Assembly (NCBI RefSeq): GCF_030272615.1
Contig: NC_081414.1
Span: forward strand, 527,849,137-527,913,136
DNA: 64,000 bases
Direction of reading: 5' to 3'
Origin: Cryptomeria japonica
Taxonomy: Eukaryota; Streptophyta; Pinopsida; Cupressales; Cupressaceae
A model generated the notes under the pieces. That model did no database searches. It was given only the letters and a program-made list of their open reading frames with translations, and was not told the origin of the DNA. Of the stretch, positions 1 through 10,960 are shown in pieces (the stretch's first letter is position 1; each line of letters starts with the position of its first letter). The position numbers were made by a program, and so were the translations under genes.

Positions 1-35
1 ATAAAAAAATTGTTGCATATACAAATTACAAAATC

Positions 36-93
36 TCCAATATTGGGGTAAAATTCAAAAACATGTTTCAGCCTCTAGGCCTCATTAGTTGGA
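36..93 (-). ncRNA. candidate degenerate hammerhead ribozyme core
   Basis: On the minus strand, positions 88-82 read CUAAUGA, one base from the hammerhead core CUGAUGA. Positions 81-70 can form a 4-bp stem II (GGCC with GGCU, one G-U pair) closed by a UAGA loop. Positions 69-65 then read GAAAC. The UCCAA just before the core (93-89) can pair with UUGGA at 40-36, in the place of stem I. Stem III is not convincing, and the core G is replaced by A, so I infer a dead copy or a chance match. Hammerhead ribozymes are established components of Penelope-like elements, and this one lies 3' of such an element on the same strand. Confidence 0.35.
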
Positions 94-167
94 AACACAA
101 AATACACAAGGAGAGTCAAAGAATAAAATATATGCAAAAAAGAGGGGAGGGGAGGGACCTCAAGTAT

Positions 168-276
168 CACACCCCATGGAAGGGGGTGTGCGATCCCCAC
201 TGTGGGGACACAACTTATAAGGTGGCCCACATTAGTGGGTTCACACCTTATAAAGGTGCACCCACATGAATGTGGG
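168..276. repeat. cluster of four consecutive hairpins
   Basis: Four perfect or near-perfect hairpins follow each other. 168-175 pairs with 183-190 (cacacccc/ggggtgtg, 7-base loop). 195-199 pairs with 203-207. 215-224 pairs with 244-253 (ttataaggtg/caccttataa), enclosing a second stem, 226-230 with 235-239. 261-266 pairs with 271-276 (cccaca/tgtggg, tgaa loop). Each stem is present on both strands. It lies between the Penelope coding remnant and the hammerhead-like core, so it may be part of that element's terminal region; this is inference. Confidence 0.7.
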
Positions 277-409
277 GCCAAAACCATAAAAGAGGAAACA
301 CCACAAAATTTATTTAATTATTTAAAACAAGCGGGGGTAATTACAATCTAGAAAATACAGAGAATAAAGGCCCTAATGGGAATGACACATGTTGTGATTG
401 TCAGAAGAA

Positions 410-2825
410 TGACTGTAGAATCTGCTCCAAAGAAGAAATGATCCTAATTTCTTGGGATTACGCCAACAAACTCTTAGGAATGGGATATGATGCAGTGTGG
501 GGAATTCTTGGCAAAGCTGGTGAAGTATGGGGTTTAGGGTGGCCCCCAACTTTAAAGCTTTAGCTAACGAACTTTAGTCAAGATTAAGAATGAGGGGCGT
601 CCCTTTTATCCTAGAGGAATGATCATGAAGATGAGAGAGAAGCACTGACTTATCCATTCGAGAAACTTTTTTGAACATGGGAGAAGGAACTTTTTCATAT
701 GGCCATGAGAACTCAATCTAGAATGACAGTGCTTATGGAGATGATTGAAGCTAAAAGGATCCGAATCTTTGAGAAGATACCTCTTCAATTCACTCACTAT
801 AAATAACATCTTTTGATGAGGAGGATGCCAAGAATAGTAAGGAATGTACTAATAAAAATTAAGAGGCTTTTGAAAACATTTGGTGTCAAGTATACTTGAA
901 GCTTTGAAACGATCACCTTTGAAGAAAGTGATGTCGAGAAGATCCATTGAATAGGTAGAAATAGGAGTGATCTTGATCTCAAGATAATAACTGTGTTACC
1001 ACTAAAAAAACTCAAGGAAAGAAGTTTCAATATTGGTCCAAATACTAATAGCATCATCAATATACCTCTTGAAGAAGACAAGGCAAGAGAAATCATGTTG
1101 AACTAAGAGACATCTCTCCAAATGACAGAGAAAGAGACAAACATATACTACAACAAAGTTAGTACCCATGGCTGTGCCCTTGAGTTGCTTGTAAACAATT
1201 CCATCAAGCTCAAGATAGTGCTCACGAAGAACAAGTTCAACAATAGAAAGAACCATGTCATGCAATAGAAGATCCAAATTGTGAACTCTGAAATAATCAG
1301 TAACCATATCTTGGAGGGAAAGAAGTTCCTCCAAAGTGGGGATGCTAGGATACAAAGATGAACCACGTAAAAAGAAAATAGAAGACAATCTAGAGGAAAA
1401 ATCTTCTGATCGAGCTCCCAAAGAAGAGAGAGGTAGTCCAAAAGATGGGACTATTGTTGCAAGAGGATAAAAAACAGGAGGCAGTGAAGCAGCTTGGAAG
1501 TAGGTTCCAACATGTATCCTGAATAATTGCAAATAGGCCTACACCAACTATTGGCTTATGAAGATTGGGAAGGTGATAGAAGGCACATGCTTTGATAGAG
1601 GAGACTGCATTTTGTCTTAGGAACTTGGAGATAGGATCAAGAAAGAAAGTGTACTTATCAATGATAAAGTTTAGTTCACTCCAAATGATACACCAAGGAA
1701 CATTGTCTGCATGCGCAGACACAAGATAATCAGAAAGTTGTCTGAGACCTTCACATTTGTACCGGGAGGAATCCAAAACCACAAGACCAAGAATCCTATT
1801 AGCTAGTTTAATGATAATAGATTTGTCACTCTAGAGATCCTTAAGACTTTTGAGAAACCTAGCAGGAAGAGGACACCAAGAGAAGGAGAAAGAGGCGATA
1901 CGACCTTTAAAAATTACTTCTAATTTTTGAATAATCTCCTCAAGCTGGTAGTTGGGCTCATCAGGGTGCTAGAAAGGATTTTTCTGATGAATGTGATGAG
2001 GGAAGGAACCACAAGCAAAAGGAGTGAAAGTGATAGGAGCACCGGAATTTGAATCTTCAAGACCAAAAAAGGTGCAGAGACGAAGGAGTCTAGCAAAGGC
2101 AAAAAATTCTCTATGTATATCCTCAAGAGACATAGGGCGAGGGCGAGGAATAAACGTCACCCCAAGAGCAAGAAATTTGCATTCATTAAAAGAGAGATAC
2201 CAAAAAGAGAGGTTATGAATAGTGGCATTATAAATGTAGTTATCCACCTTTGAGGTAGTCTTCCTGAAGAAAAAATGGAACACAATGAAAAATTGGTCTA
2301 TAGAAGGACCCCAATAGTTTAGGCAAGAGCACGACTTCGACCGTGGCCTCTTTCTCGAGCCCTGTTGTTGTTGCCTCTAGATGAGTTCTGAGATCTGTTC
2401 TACCATCTGGAGTGGTTAGAGCCCGTATTGCTTCTGCCTCTGGATGGATTAGAATGTCCTGAGGATGGGGCATTCGTCTTCATTTGGTAGGGGGCAGATT
2501 TTTTGTTCGAAGGGCAATGGACCAGAGGTAGTCAAGATAGCATTCTTTTTCCCGACTGTTGAAGTTCTATTTTTTGGAATAGACTAGTTTTGATTGTTTT
2601 GCTTCATCATCATTTTCTTCTTCCTCCTCATGGATGTTTTTTGAACAAGATTAACAGGTTTGGAATATCTCAGATTAGAAATCATGGACTTCAAATCTTT
2701 AAGCTCTTTTTAAAGGCTGCTCAGATGATCATTGACCTTTTCATTAATCATCTATGCAATAGAAGGATTAGGGTAGATCTGTTTTGCTTCAAGCATGGCA
2801 ACATCTCATGGGAGTTGTCCTGTTG
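410..2825 (-). pseudogene. Penelope-like reverse transcriptase ORF, frameshifted
   Basis: Reading down the minus strand the fragments keep the family order. First is an Arg/Gly-rich N-terminal stretch (about 2470-2330). Next is the pre-RT segment with LSFNECKFLALGVTFIPRP (about 2210-2140). Then come LGLVVLDSSRY (about 1810-1770), the HLPNLHKPIV finger motif (about 1590-1535), SLYPSIP (about 1350), the palm motif QLKGTAMGTNF (about 1190-1150), the catalytic KRYIDDA (about 1070) and the post-RT YSWHPPHQK (about 830). A connector-like segment, PFLRVCWRNPKKLGSFL, lies at about 480-430. The RT palm fragment at 1002-1532 is open for 176 codons. At least four frame changes and several stops separate the pieces. 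No GIY-YIG endonuclease is recognisable downstream; it may be absent, decayed or lost. Expected family length is about 800 residues, which the span matches. Confidence 0.8.
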
Positions 2826-2955
2826 AAAGTTACCATCCATTCAGTTCTTGTTATCACTTGGTATAGTTCATGATTGGAAAATTGAGCAAACGAATGTGAA
2901 GACAACATTCCTTCATGGTGATTTGGAGGAATAGATTTGTATATCATAGCCATAG
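2826..2955 (+). pseudogene. Copia reverse transcriptase scrap
   Basis: About 43 codons with the Copia RT signature. KVTIHSVLV precedes a frame change, then IEQTNVKTTFLHGDLEE (compare the usual QMDVKTAFLNGDLEE), followed by an in-frame stop and a degenerate continuation. No flanking Copia sequence is recognisable on either side, so this is a truncated relic wedged between the Penelope remnant and the AT-rich arm of the next block. Strand is opposite to the Penelope element. Confidence 0.6.
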
Positions 2956-3135
2956 CATTTCATAGTGAAAGGGGTATGTGCAAGATCATGGGGGGCCAAA
3001 AAGTGGCAAGGGAGAAAAAAATGCATTTTCAACCTTTCCAAACATGCCAAAATCCACTTTGACTTTTTGTTTGGGTCGGGCGAAATTTGAATTTGGTTTG
3101 GTAATACCAAACCAAATCAGATATCTGATAATATC

Positions 3136-3303
3136 GGATATCTGATTTGTGATGCCCCTATTGTGATGTCACCATTTTGATGTCACTATTGTGATGTCAT
3201 ACTTTTCAAATCGGATATCTGATTTGTTATGTCCCTATTGTGATGTCACCATTGTGATGTCACTATTGTGATGTCATACTTTTCAAATCGGATATCCGAT
3301 TTT
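3136..3303 (+). repeat. two 77-bp tandem repeats with internal attgtgatgtcac motif
   Basis: The unit starting ggatatctgattt recurs at 3136, 3213 and, as a partial third copy (ggatatccgattt), at 3290, exactly 77 bp apart. Each full unit holds three copies of a shorter motif built on attgtgatgtca. It lies at the outer end of the left inverted arm. The right arm has only the ggatatccgatt part, so the 77-bp expansion is specific to the left side. Confidence 0.85.
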
Positions 3304-3482
3304 CTCAACATAAAAAATATAGTTTAGTAAAATGGGCATAACTTTTGCGTTTCTTATCGAAATTTTGATTTTTTATAGGCGTTGGAAAGGTAATTGATAG
3401 ACCTATAAAATGGATGAGGTGTTTTGATGATATTATAGACAAAAAATTAATTATAATCATTTGAAGTTAGTCCTTCAATTTT
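3282..3482 (+). repeat. left inverted arm
   Basis: Homologous in reverse complement to 10730-10910. Shared blocks include gggcataactttt, aaattttgattttttatagg, cgttggaaaggtaatt and aattataatcattt. Similarity is clear but interrupted by many substitutions and small indels, so the arms are old or were never identical. Confidence 0.75.
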
Positions 3483-3519
3483 AAAACTTTAAATACTCAC
3501 AAATTTTGCATACAAAGTC

Positions 3520-4675
3520 TCATTTTTTTTCCTATCACCTCCTTTATCTATCACTTGTCTATCTATACTTATATAATATATTTTATATATCTCTTTCTTC
3601 TCTACTTATGTCACTTATTTTATCATTCCATGTAGATAAATAAATTCCCAAGTTACATGCATCTCTGCATATATCTCCATCTTTCTATTCATATCTCTCC
3701 CTCTCTCACTCCATCATTGTCACTCCTTATTTCTATATTTCTCTCTAATAATCTCTCTTCTCTTTATTTATCTCCCTCCTTTACCTTATCCTACCTATAC
3801 TTATATATTACTTGTCTCTATTACCTCCTTTCTCTCCCTATCTTGTCCCCTCTCTCTTTATATCCCTATAGATCTATCTTCATGTATATTTATATCTCAT
3901 TATCTCTAAATCTCACTTATTCACTCCATCTCTCCCTCCATTTGTCTTATTCTCTCTATCAAGTTCTATCCATAACTATCTCTATATCCATTTTCACATC
4001 TCCATCTCTTTCCCTATCAATCTATCTTTTTATATGTTCCTCTATCTTTATATATATTCCTCTATACATGATTAATCTACTTCTCTGTCTCTTCCTCTAT
4101 CGCCCTCTTGAAGTATCTTTCCCTTTCTCTACTTTTATCTCTTTATTTACTCCATCTTTATATATCTTTTTCTCTCTCTCCACATCCTTCTCTATAGTGC
4201 CTTTATATATCTCTATATCTTCCTCTTTTTCTCTCTCCCTCTCTATCTATCCCTATCTATAATCTCTATCTCTCTTTCTCACTCTCTTGCACTATCTATA
4301 TATCTCTATCTATCAATATTTCTCTTCCTTTATATCTCTTTATCTCTTCCTTTTTTTTATCTCTTTATCCCTCTCTATCCATTTTTCTCCATCTCTTCAT
4401 ATATTTATCTTTGTCTTTACCTCTCTCTTTCTCTATATCTATTCACCTCCCTCTCCCTTTATCTTCATTTTTTATCTCTATCTTCCTCTCTCCTTTTCAA
4501 TATCTAGATATGTCTACCTCTTTCTATCCATACTTGTCCTTTAGTTTTTCTCCCTCTCACTTCATACTCCTTAATATCTATATCTCTATTTATGTCCTTG
4601 TCCTTTAGTTCTTTTCCCTCTCTTTAGTTCTTCATCTCTCTTCACCCTTATATCTCTCCTTATTTGAAAATTAGT
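3520..4675 (+). repeat. pyrimidine-rich low-complexity tract
   Basis: About 1.15 kb of near-continuous C/T with scattered A, built from tatctct and ctctctatc words, with very few G. It yields a long open plus frame (3657-4262) only because the composition avoids stops; codon content is Leu, Ser, Ile and Tyr with no domain, so it is not a gene. A purine-rich counterpart lies at 10310-10570. Confidence 0.9.
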
Positions 4676-5610
4676 ATATATGGTCTCCTAAAGGGTCATA
4701 GAACATCATATGACCCCTTAGGACACAATATGACCCCTAACGACACCATATGGTCTCCTAAGGGGTCATATGGTGTCATAAGGGGTCATATGGTGTCATA
4801 AAACACCATATGATCCCTTGAGACACAATAAGACCCCTAATGACACCATATGGTGTCCTAAGGGGTCATAAGACACCATACAACTCCTAATGACACAATG
4901 TGGCATCCTAAAGGGTCATATGGTGTCCTAAGGGGTCATAGGACACCATACTACCCATAGCACCATATAGTGTCCCAAGGGGTCATTTGGTGTCTTAAGG
5001 GGTCAAAGAATGCCATATGACCAATTAGGATACAATACGACCATGACGACACCTAAGGGGTCATATAGTGTCATAAGGGGTCATAGGACACCATATGACC
5101 CCTTATAACACCATACGATCCCTTACAACACCATATGGTGTCTAAGGGGTCATATAACACCATATGACCCCTTATAACACAAGAAGACCCATAACAACAT
5201 GATATGGTGTCCTTAGGGGTCATATGGTGTCAGGAGACACCATATGACCCCTTAGGACACAATATGACCCCTAATGATACCTAAGGGGTCATATGGTGTC
5301 CTAAGGGGTTATATGATGTCCTAGGAACCTTTAGGACATAATATGACCCCTTAGCACACCATACAACCCCTAATGACACCATATGGTGTCCTAAGGGGTC
5401 GTAGGACACCATATGACCTGTTAGGACACAATATGACCCCTAACAACACCTAAGGGATCATAGTGTGTCCTAACGGGTCATAGGACACCATATGACCCCT
5501 AACGACACTATATGGTGTCTTAAGGGGTCATATTGTGTCCTAAGTGTTCATAGGAGACTATATGACCTGTAACGACACAAAATGACACCTAACGATACCT
5601 AAGGGGTCAT

Positions 5611-5998
5611 ATGGTGTGTGGATGCGAGGGCAATTATATCTATTCGTCGATTGGCTGGATACGACTCAGAAGGCAGAATTCAAGTCAAGAGACCAAAAGA
5701 TGATACATGGAAGACTGATCATGCTCAGGAGAATGAAAGGTGTTTCAAGGGAAATGAGCAATGGGCAATCAGCTTCTACAACGGAGCTCCAGAAGCATTG
5801 GATCCCGGAGTAGAAGAGACCAAAGGAAAAGGGGAGAAAGCCGATGGTAAGGGTGATGATCAGGTAATTTTTCCTACATCTGATGATGCACGAGTATTCC
5901 TGCTGGCCCCTCAGAGCTTCTGTCGGCCATAGAAGATGGCACTGGCCGACCCACCTGCTGATAAGATTATTATTCCGGAATCAAACCAGTGTTTCACT
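5611..5998 (+). other. unique 390-bp insert with coding-like plus-strand frame
   Basis: A sharply bounded stretch of ordinary-complexity DNA inside the satellite; the repeat motif resumes at 5999. The plus strand has a 104-codon open frame (5618-5932) that is rich in charged residues, including a Lys/Gly/Glu-rich KGKGEKADGKG stretch. A gt dinucleotide follows gatgatcag near 5862. A short second frame at 5936-6007 reads into the repeat. I recognise no domain. It could be an exon captured by the surrounding element, or unrelated filler DNA. Whether it is a gene is unknown; composition differs strongly from the neighbours. Confidence 0.6.
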
Positions 5999-7580
5999 CT
6001 CATATGACCCCTTAGGACACCATACGATGCATACTGATACTATATGGTGTCCTAAGGGGTCATAGGACACCATATGACCCCTTAGAAGACCATATGACCC
6101 ATAACAACATAATATGGTGTCCTAGAGGGTCATAGAACACCATATGACCCCTTAGAACACCATACGACCCATAACAATGCCATCTAATGTCTTAAGGGGT
6201 CATAAGACACAATATTACCCCTTAGGACATAATATGACCCCTAAAGACGTCATATAGTGTCCCAATGGGTCATAGGACACCATATGACCCCTTAGGACAC
6301 CATACGACATCATACCACCCTTTACAACACCATATGGTGTCCTAAGCGGTCATAGGGTCATATGGTATCCTAAGGGGTCATATAACACCATATGATCCCT
6401 TAGAACACAAGAAGACCCATAACGACATGATATGGTGTCCTAAGGGGTCATATGGTGTCATGAGACACCATATGACCCCTTAGGAAACAATATGACCCCT
6501 AATGACACCTAAGGAGTCATATGGTGTCCTAAGGGGTTATATGATGTCCTAGGAACCTTTAGGACACAATATGACCCCTTAGCACACCATACAACCCCTA
6601 ATGACACCATATGGTGTCTTAAGGGGTCGTCGGGCACCATATAACCTGTTAGGACACAATATGACCCCTAACAACACCTAAGGGGTCATATTATGTCCTA
6701 AGGGGTCATAGGACACCATATGACCCCTAAGGACATTGTATGGTGTACTAAGGGGTCATATTGTGTCCTAAGGGATCATAGGACACCATATGACCCCTTA
6801 GCACACCATACGACCCCTAATGACACCATATGGTGTCCTAAGGGGTCATATAACACCATATGACTCCTTAGAACACCATACGATCCCTTATGACACCATA
6901 TGGTGTCCTAAGGGTTCATATGGTACCCTAAGGGGTCATATAACACCATATGACCCCTTATAACACAAGAAGACCCATAACGACACAATATGGTGTCCTT
7001 AGGGGTCATATGGTGTCAAGAGACACCATATGACCCCTTATGACACAATATGACCCCTAACAATACCTAAGGGGTCATATGGTGTCCTAAGGGGTCATAT
7101 GATGTCCTAGGAACCTTTAGAACACAATATGACCCCTTAGCACACCATACAACCCCTAACGACACCATATAACCCATTAGGACATAATATGACCCCTAAC
7201 AACAACTAAGGGGTCATATTGTGTGCTAAGGGGTCATAGGAAACCATATGACCCCTAAGGACACTGTATGGTGTACTAAAGGGTCATATTGTGTGCTAAG
7301 GGGTCATAGGACACCATATGACCCCTTAGCACTCCATACGACCCCTAACGACACCATATGGTGTCCTAACGGATCATATGGTGTCCTAAGGGGTCATATA
7401 ACACCATATGACCCCTTAGGATACCATACGATGCATAATGACACCATATGGTGTCCTAAGGGGTCATAGGACACTATATGACCCCTTAGGAGACCATACG
7501 ACCCATAACAACATAATATGATGTCCTAGAGGGTCATATAACACCATATGACCCCTTAGAACACCATACGACCCATAAAG

Positions 7581-7900
7581 ACACCATGTGGTGTCCTAAG
7601 GGGTCATAAGACACAATATGACCTCTTAGGACATAATATGACTCCTAACGATGTTATATAGTGTCCTAAGGGGTCATACAAAACCATATGACCCCATAGA
7701 ACACCATATGACCCCTTAGAACACCATACGACCTTTTACGACACCATGTGGTGTCCTAAGGGGTCATAAGACACAATATGACCTCTTAGGACATAATATG
7801 ACCCCTAACGACATTATATAGTGTCCTAAGGGGTCATACAAAACCATATGACCCCATAGAACACCATATGACCCCTTAGAACACCATACGACCCTTTACG
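7581..7900. repeat. 160-bp higher-order tandem duplication in the satellite
   Basis: 7581-7740 and 7741-7900 are near-identical 160-bp copies, each holding the same series of motif variants (acaccatgtgg, then cataagacac, then gtcatacaaaacc). A third, more diverged copy starts near 8041 and a partial fourth near 8900. This indicates recent unequal exchange within the array. Confidence 0.85.
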
Positions 7901-9920
7901 ACACCATATGGTGTCCTAAGGCATCATATGGTATATGACCCCTTAGGAGACCATATGACCCATAACAACATAATATGATGCCCTAGAGGGTCATAGAACA
8001 CCATATGACCCCTTAGAACACCATACGACCCATAACAACACCATGTGGCATCCTAAGGGGTCATAAGACACAATATGACCCCTTAGGACATAATATGACC
8101 CCTAACGATGTTATATAGTGTCCTAAGGGGTCATACAAAACCATATGACCCCATAGAACACCATACAACCCCTTAGAACACCATACGCCCCTTTACGACA
8201 CCATATGGTGTCCTAAGGCATCATATGGTATCCTAAGGGGTCATATAAAACTTAATGACCCCTTAGAACACAAGAAGACCCATAACGACACGATATGGTG
8301 TCCTAAGGGGTCATATGGTGTCATGAGACACAATATGATCCCTTAGGAAACAATATGACCCCTAGCGATATCTAAGGGGTCATATGGTGTCTTGAGAGGT
8401 TATATGATGTCCTAGGAATCTTTAGGACACAATATGACCCCTTAGCACACCATACAATCCCAAACGACACCATATGGTGTCCTAAGGGGTCGTAGGACAC
8501 TATATGACCAGTTAGGACACAATATGACCCCTAACAACACCTAAGGGGTCATATTGTGTCCTAAAGGGTCATAGGACATTATATGACCCCTAACAACACA
8601 AAATGATGCCTAACGATACCTAAGGGGTCATATGGTGTTATAAAGGGTCATAGGACACCATATGACCCCTTAGCACACCATACGACCCTTAATGACACCA
8701 TATGGTGTCTTAAGGGGTCATAGAACACCATATGACCCCTTAGGAAACCATACGACACATAATGAAACCATATAGTGTCCTAAGGGGTCATAGGACACCA
8801 TATGATCCCTTAGGAGACCATACGACCCATAACAACATAAAAATGGTGTCCTAAGGGGTCATAGAACACCATATGACCCCTTAGAACACCATACAACCCA
8901 TAACGACATCATGTGGTGTCCTAAGGGGTCATAAGACACAATATGACCTCTTAGGACATAATATGACCCCTAACAACGTCATATAGTGTCCTAAGGGGTC
9001 ATAGGACACCGTATGACCCCTTAGGACACAATACGACCCCTTAGGACATAAAATAAACCCTAATGACACCTAAGGGGTCGTAGGACACCATACAACACAT
9101 AACAACACCAAATGGTATCCTAAGGGGTCATATGGTGTCCTAAGGTGTCATAGGACACCATATGACCCATAGCACCATATAGTCTCCCAAGCATATGGTG
9201 TCCTAAGGGGTCATACGACACCATATGACCCATTAGGACACAATAAGACCCCTGATGACACGTAATGGGTCATATTGTGTCCTAAGGGTTCATAGGACAC
9301 CATATGACCCCTTAGGACACCATATGACTCCTTGCGACACCATATGGTGTCCCAAGGTATCGTATGGTATCCTAAGGGGCCATATAATGTCCTAAGGGGT
9401 CATATGGTGTCCTAAGGGGTTATAGAACACCATATGACCCCTTAGGACACCATAAGACCCATAACAACACCATATGATGTCCTAAGGGGTCATATGGTGT
9501 CCTAAAGGGTCATGGGACACCATATGACCTCTTAGGACATAGTATGAGTCCTAACAAAACCTAATGGATCATATGGTGTCTAAGGGGTCATACGATGTCT
9601 TCTGACCCCTTAGGACACAATATGACCCCTTAACACACCATACAACCCCCAATGACACCATATGACCCATTCGGACACAATATGACCCCTAACAATACCT
9701 AAGGGGTCATATGGTGTCCTAAGGGGTCATAGGATACCATATGACCCCTTAACACACCATACGACCCCTAATGACACCATATGGTGTCCTAAAGGCTCAT
9801 AAAACACCATATGACCCCTTATGACACCATAAGACTTATAACAACATCAAATGGTGTCCTAAAGGTTCATGAGACACCATATGACCCTTTAGGACACCAT
9901 ATGACCCTTTAGGACACCAT

Positions 9921-10570
9921 ATTCTCTCTCACATTATTTCTTTTCCTCAATTACCCTCGATCACCTCTCTCCTCCTATGAATTTATAGATACTTCCCTCT
10001 CCCCCTCTACCCACCCCCTAATTACTCTCTATGTCTCTCTTCACCTCTATCCCCATCTCTCTTCTCTCTTTGTTGATACTTTCCCCTCTCCCCCTATCCT
10101 CCTACCCCCTAATAATCACAAACTCTCCCTCTCATTCTCTCTTCACCCCAATCACCCCCTACCTCTCTCTCTTTACCTTTCACCTAATTACCTATAGATC
10201 TCTCTCTCACACTCTCTCTTCCCCCCAATTAATCTCTCCTTCTCACCTCTCTCCCCCTCTCCTTTTTTTGATACTTCCCTACGCCTCTCCTTGTCCCCTC
10301 TGAATTTTGTTGCTAGAGATGAGAAGGAAATGCAGAGAGACTAGTCTAGATCTTAGGGAAGAGAGAGTGACATAGAGGAGGAAATTATGAAGAGGTATAC
10401 ATATAAGCACCTTGTAGAGCTTGAGAGATTTAATGAGGTATTCATTGATAGTTAGAGATATAGGTCTAGAGAGAGATGTATAAATATGGACAAAAGAGAG
10501 GGAGGAAGAAACAAATAGGTGGAGTGATAGGTTTAAGAGAGAGAGGTGGAGAAAGGAACAAACATAGATA
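9921..10570. repeat. pyrimidine-rich tract followed by purine-rich tract
   Basis: 9921-10305 is C/T-rich (ctctctcc words). Near 10310 it switches abruptly to a purine-rich strand (gagagag words) to about 10570. The purine-rich part is the strand-swapped counterpart of the pyrimidine tract at 3520-4675, supporting the mirror-image layout of the block. Open frames here are compositional artefacts. Confidence 0.85.
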
Positions 10571-10729
10571 ACATGATTTATCAAAATTTATCGAACTCAA
10601 TAAAATTCATAAATTTTCTATTATTAATTAATTACTTATTTAGTTTATTTTGAGATGATTGTTACAAAAATTCATGCAATAGGGAAATCATATGAAAAAG
10701 TCATGAGTTTTTTATGTTTAAAAAATGAA

Positions 10730-10910
10730 GGATGAATTTAAATGAATTATAATTATTTTTTAAAACAAATAATTGAAAATATACATATTCCATATCATAG
10801 AGCTCTTAATTACCTTTCCAACGCCTATAAAAAATCAAAATTTTGATATAAAACACAAAAGTTATGCCCAATTTACTAAAATATATTTTTTTATTTTTTC
10901 AAAAATCGGA
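10730..10910 (-). repeat. right inverted arm
   Basis: Reverse-complement counterpart of 3282-3482. It carries the same blocks in inverted order (aattacctttccaacgcc, aaaatcaaaattttgat, gttatgcccaattt) and ends outward in tcggatatccgat, repeated as ggatatccgattt near 10931. Confidence 0.75.
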
Positions 10911-10960
10911 TATCCGATTATCCGATAAATTGGATATCCGATTTTAAAACATAAATTTTC

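Larger units (their letters stand above)
1..2825 (-). mobile_element. Penelope-like retroelement (Dryad-like), decayed, 3' part at window edge
   Basis: A minus-strand Penelope-like element. The coding part runs from about 2825 down to about 410, followed by a structured tail (hairpins at 168-276, a hammerhead-like core at 36-93). The class call rests on RT motif order and wording typical of Penelope-like RTs, not of LTR or LINE RTs. Such elements are common in animals; the plant examples I know of are conifer 'Dryad' elements. Ends and target duplications were not found, and the left end may lie outside the window. Confidence 0.75.
4676..9920. repeat. satellite of a 19-21-bp motif in alternating orientation
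   Basis: About 5.2 kb composed almost wholly of one motif, gtgtcctaaggggtcatat, and its reverse complement, atatgaccccttaggacac, with variants of one to four bases. The two orientations are interleaved throughout, often directly abutting through the palindromic catatg, so neighbouring units can form short hairpins and the whole array can fold on itself. Higher-order blocks are visible: the markers acacaagaagaccc and ggaacctttag each recur four times, and a 160-bp unit is tandemly duplicated at 7581-7900. One non-repeat insert interrupts it at 5611-5998. No coding sequence. Confidence 0.95.
3120..10960. mobile_element. candidate giant inverted-repeat element or satellite block
   Basis: Homologous AT-rich segments lie in inverted orientation at 3282-3482 and 10910-10730, both ending outward in the palindrome-like motif atcggatatccgat. 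Inside them come pyrimidine-rich DNA (3520-4675), the alternating-orientation satellite (4676-9920), more pyrimidine-rich DNA, then purine-rich DNA (10310-10570). Together they give a roughly mirror-image layout. This would fit a large DNA transposon with long terminal and subterminal repeats, or a satellite expanded inside an inverted duplication. No transposase frame is present, and exact ends and target duplications were not found. Confidence 0.4.

Noticed and set aside
75-287. 70-codon minus frame as a GIY-YIG endonuclease of the Penelope element
   Set aside because: No GIY or YIG-type motif; the frame runs through the hairpin cluster and is probably not coding.
3657-4608. Long plus-strand open frames (up to 201 codons)
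   Set aside because: Composition artefact of C/T-rich low-complexity DNA; no domain, and residues limited to Leu, Ser, Ile, Tyr, Pro and Phe.
4676-9920. CRISPR-like look of regular short repeats
   Set aside because: Units alternate orientation, vary in sequence and have no unique spacers; the window is plant DNA.
10031-10303. 90-codon plus-strand frame
   Set aside because: Lies in pyrimidine-rich low-complexity DNA; Ser/Leu/Pro only.
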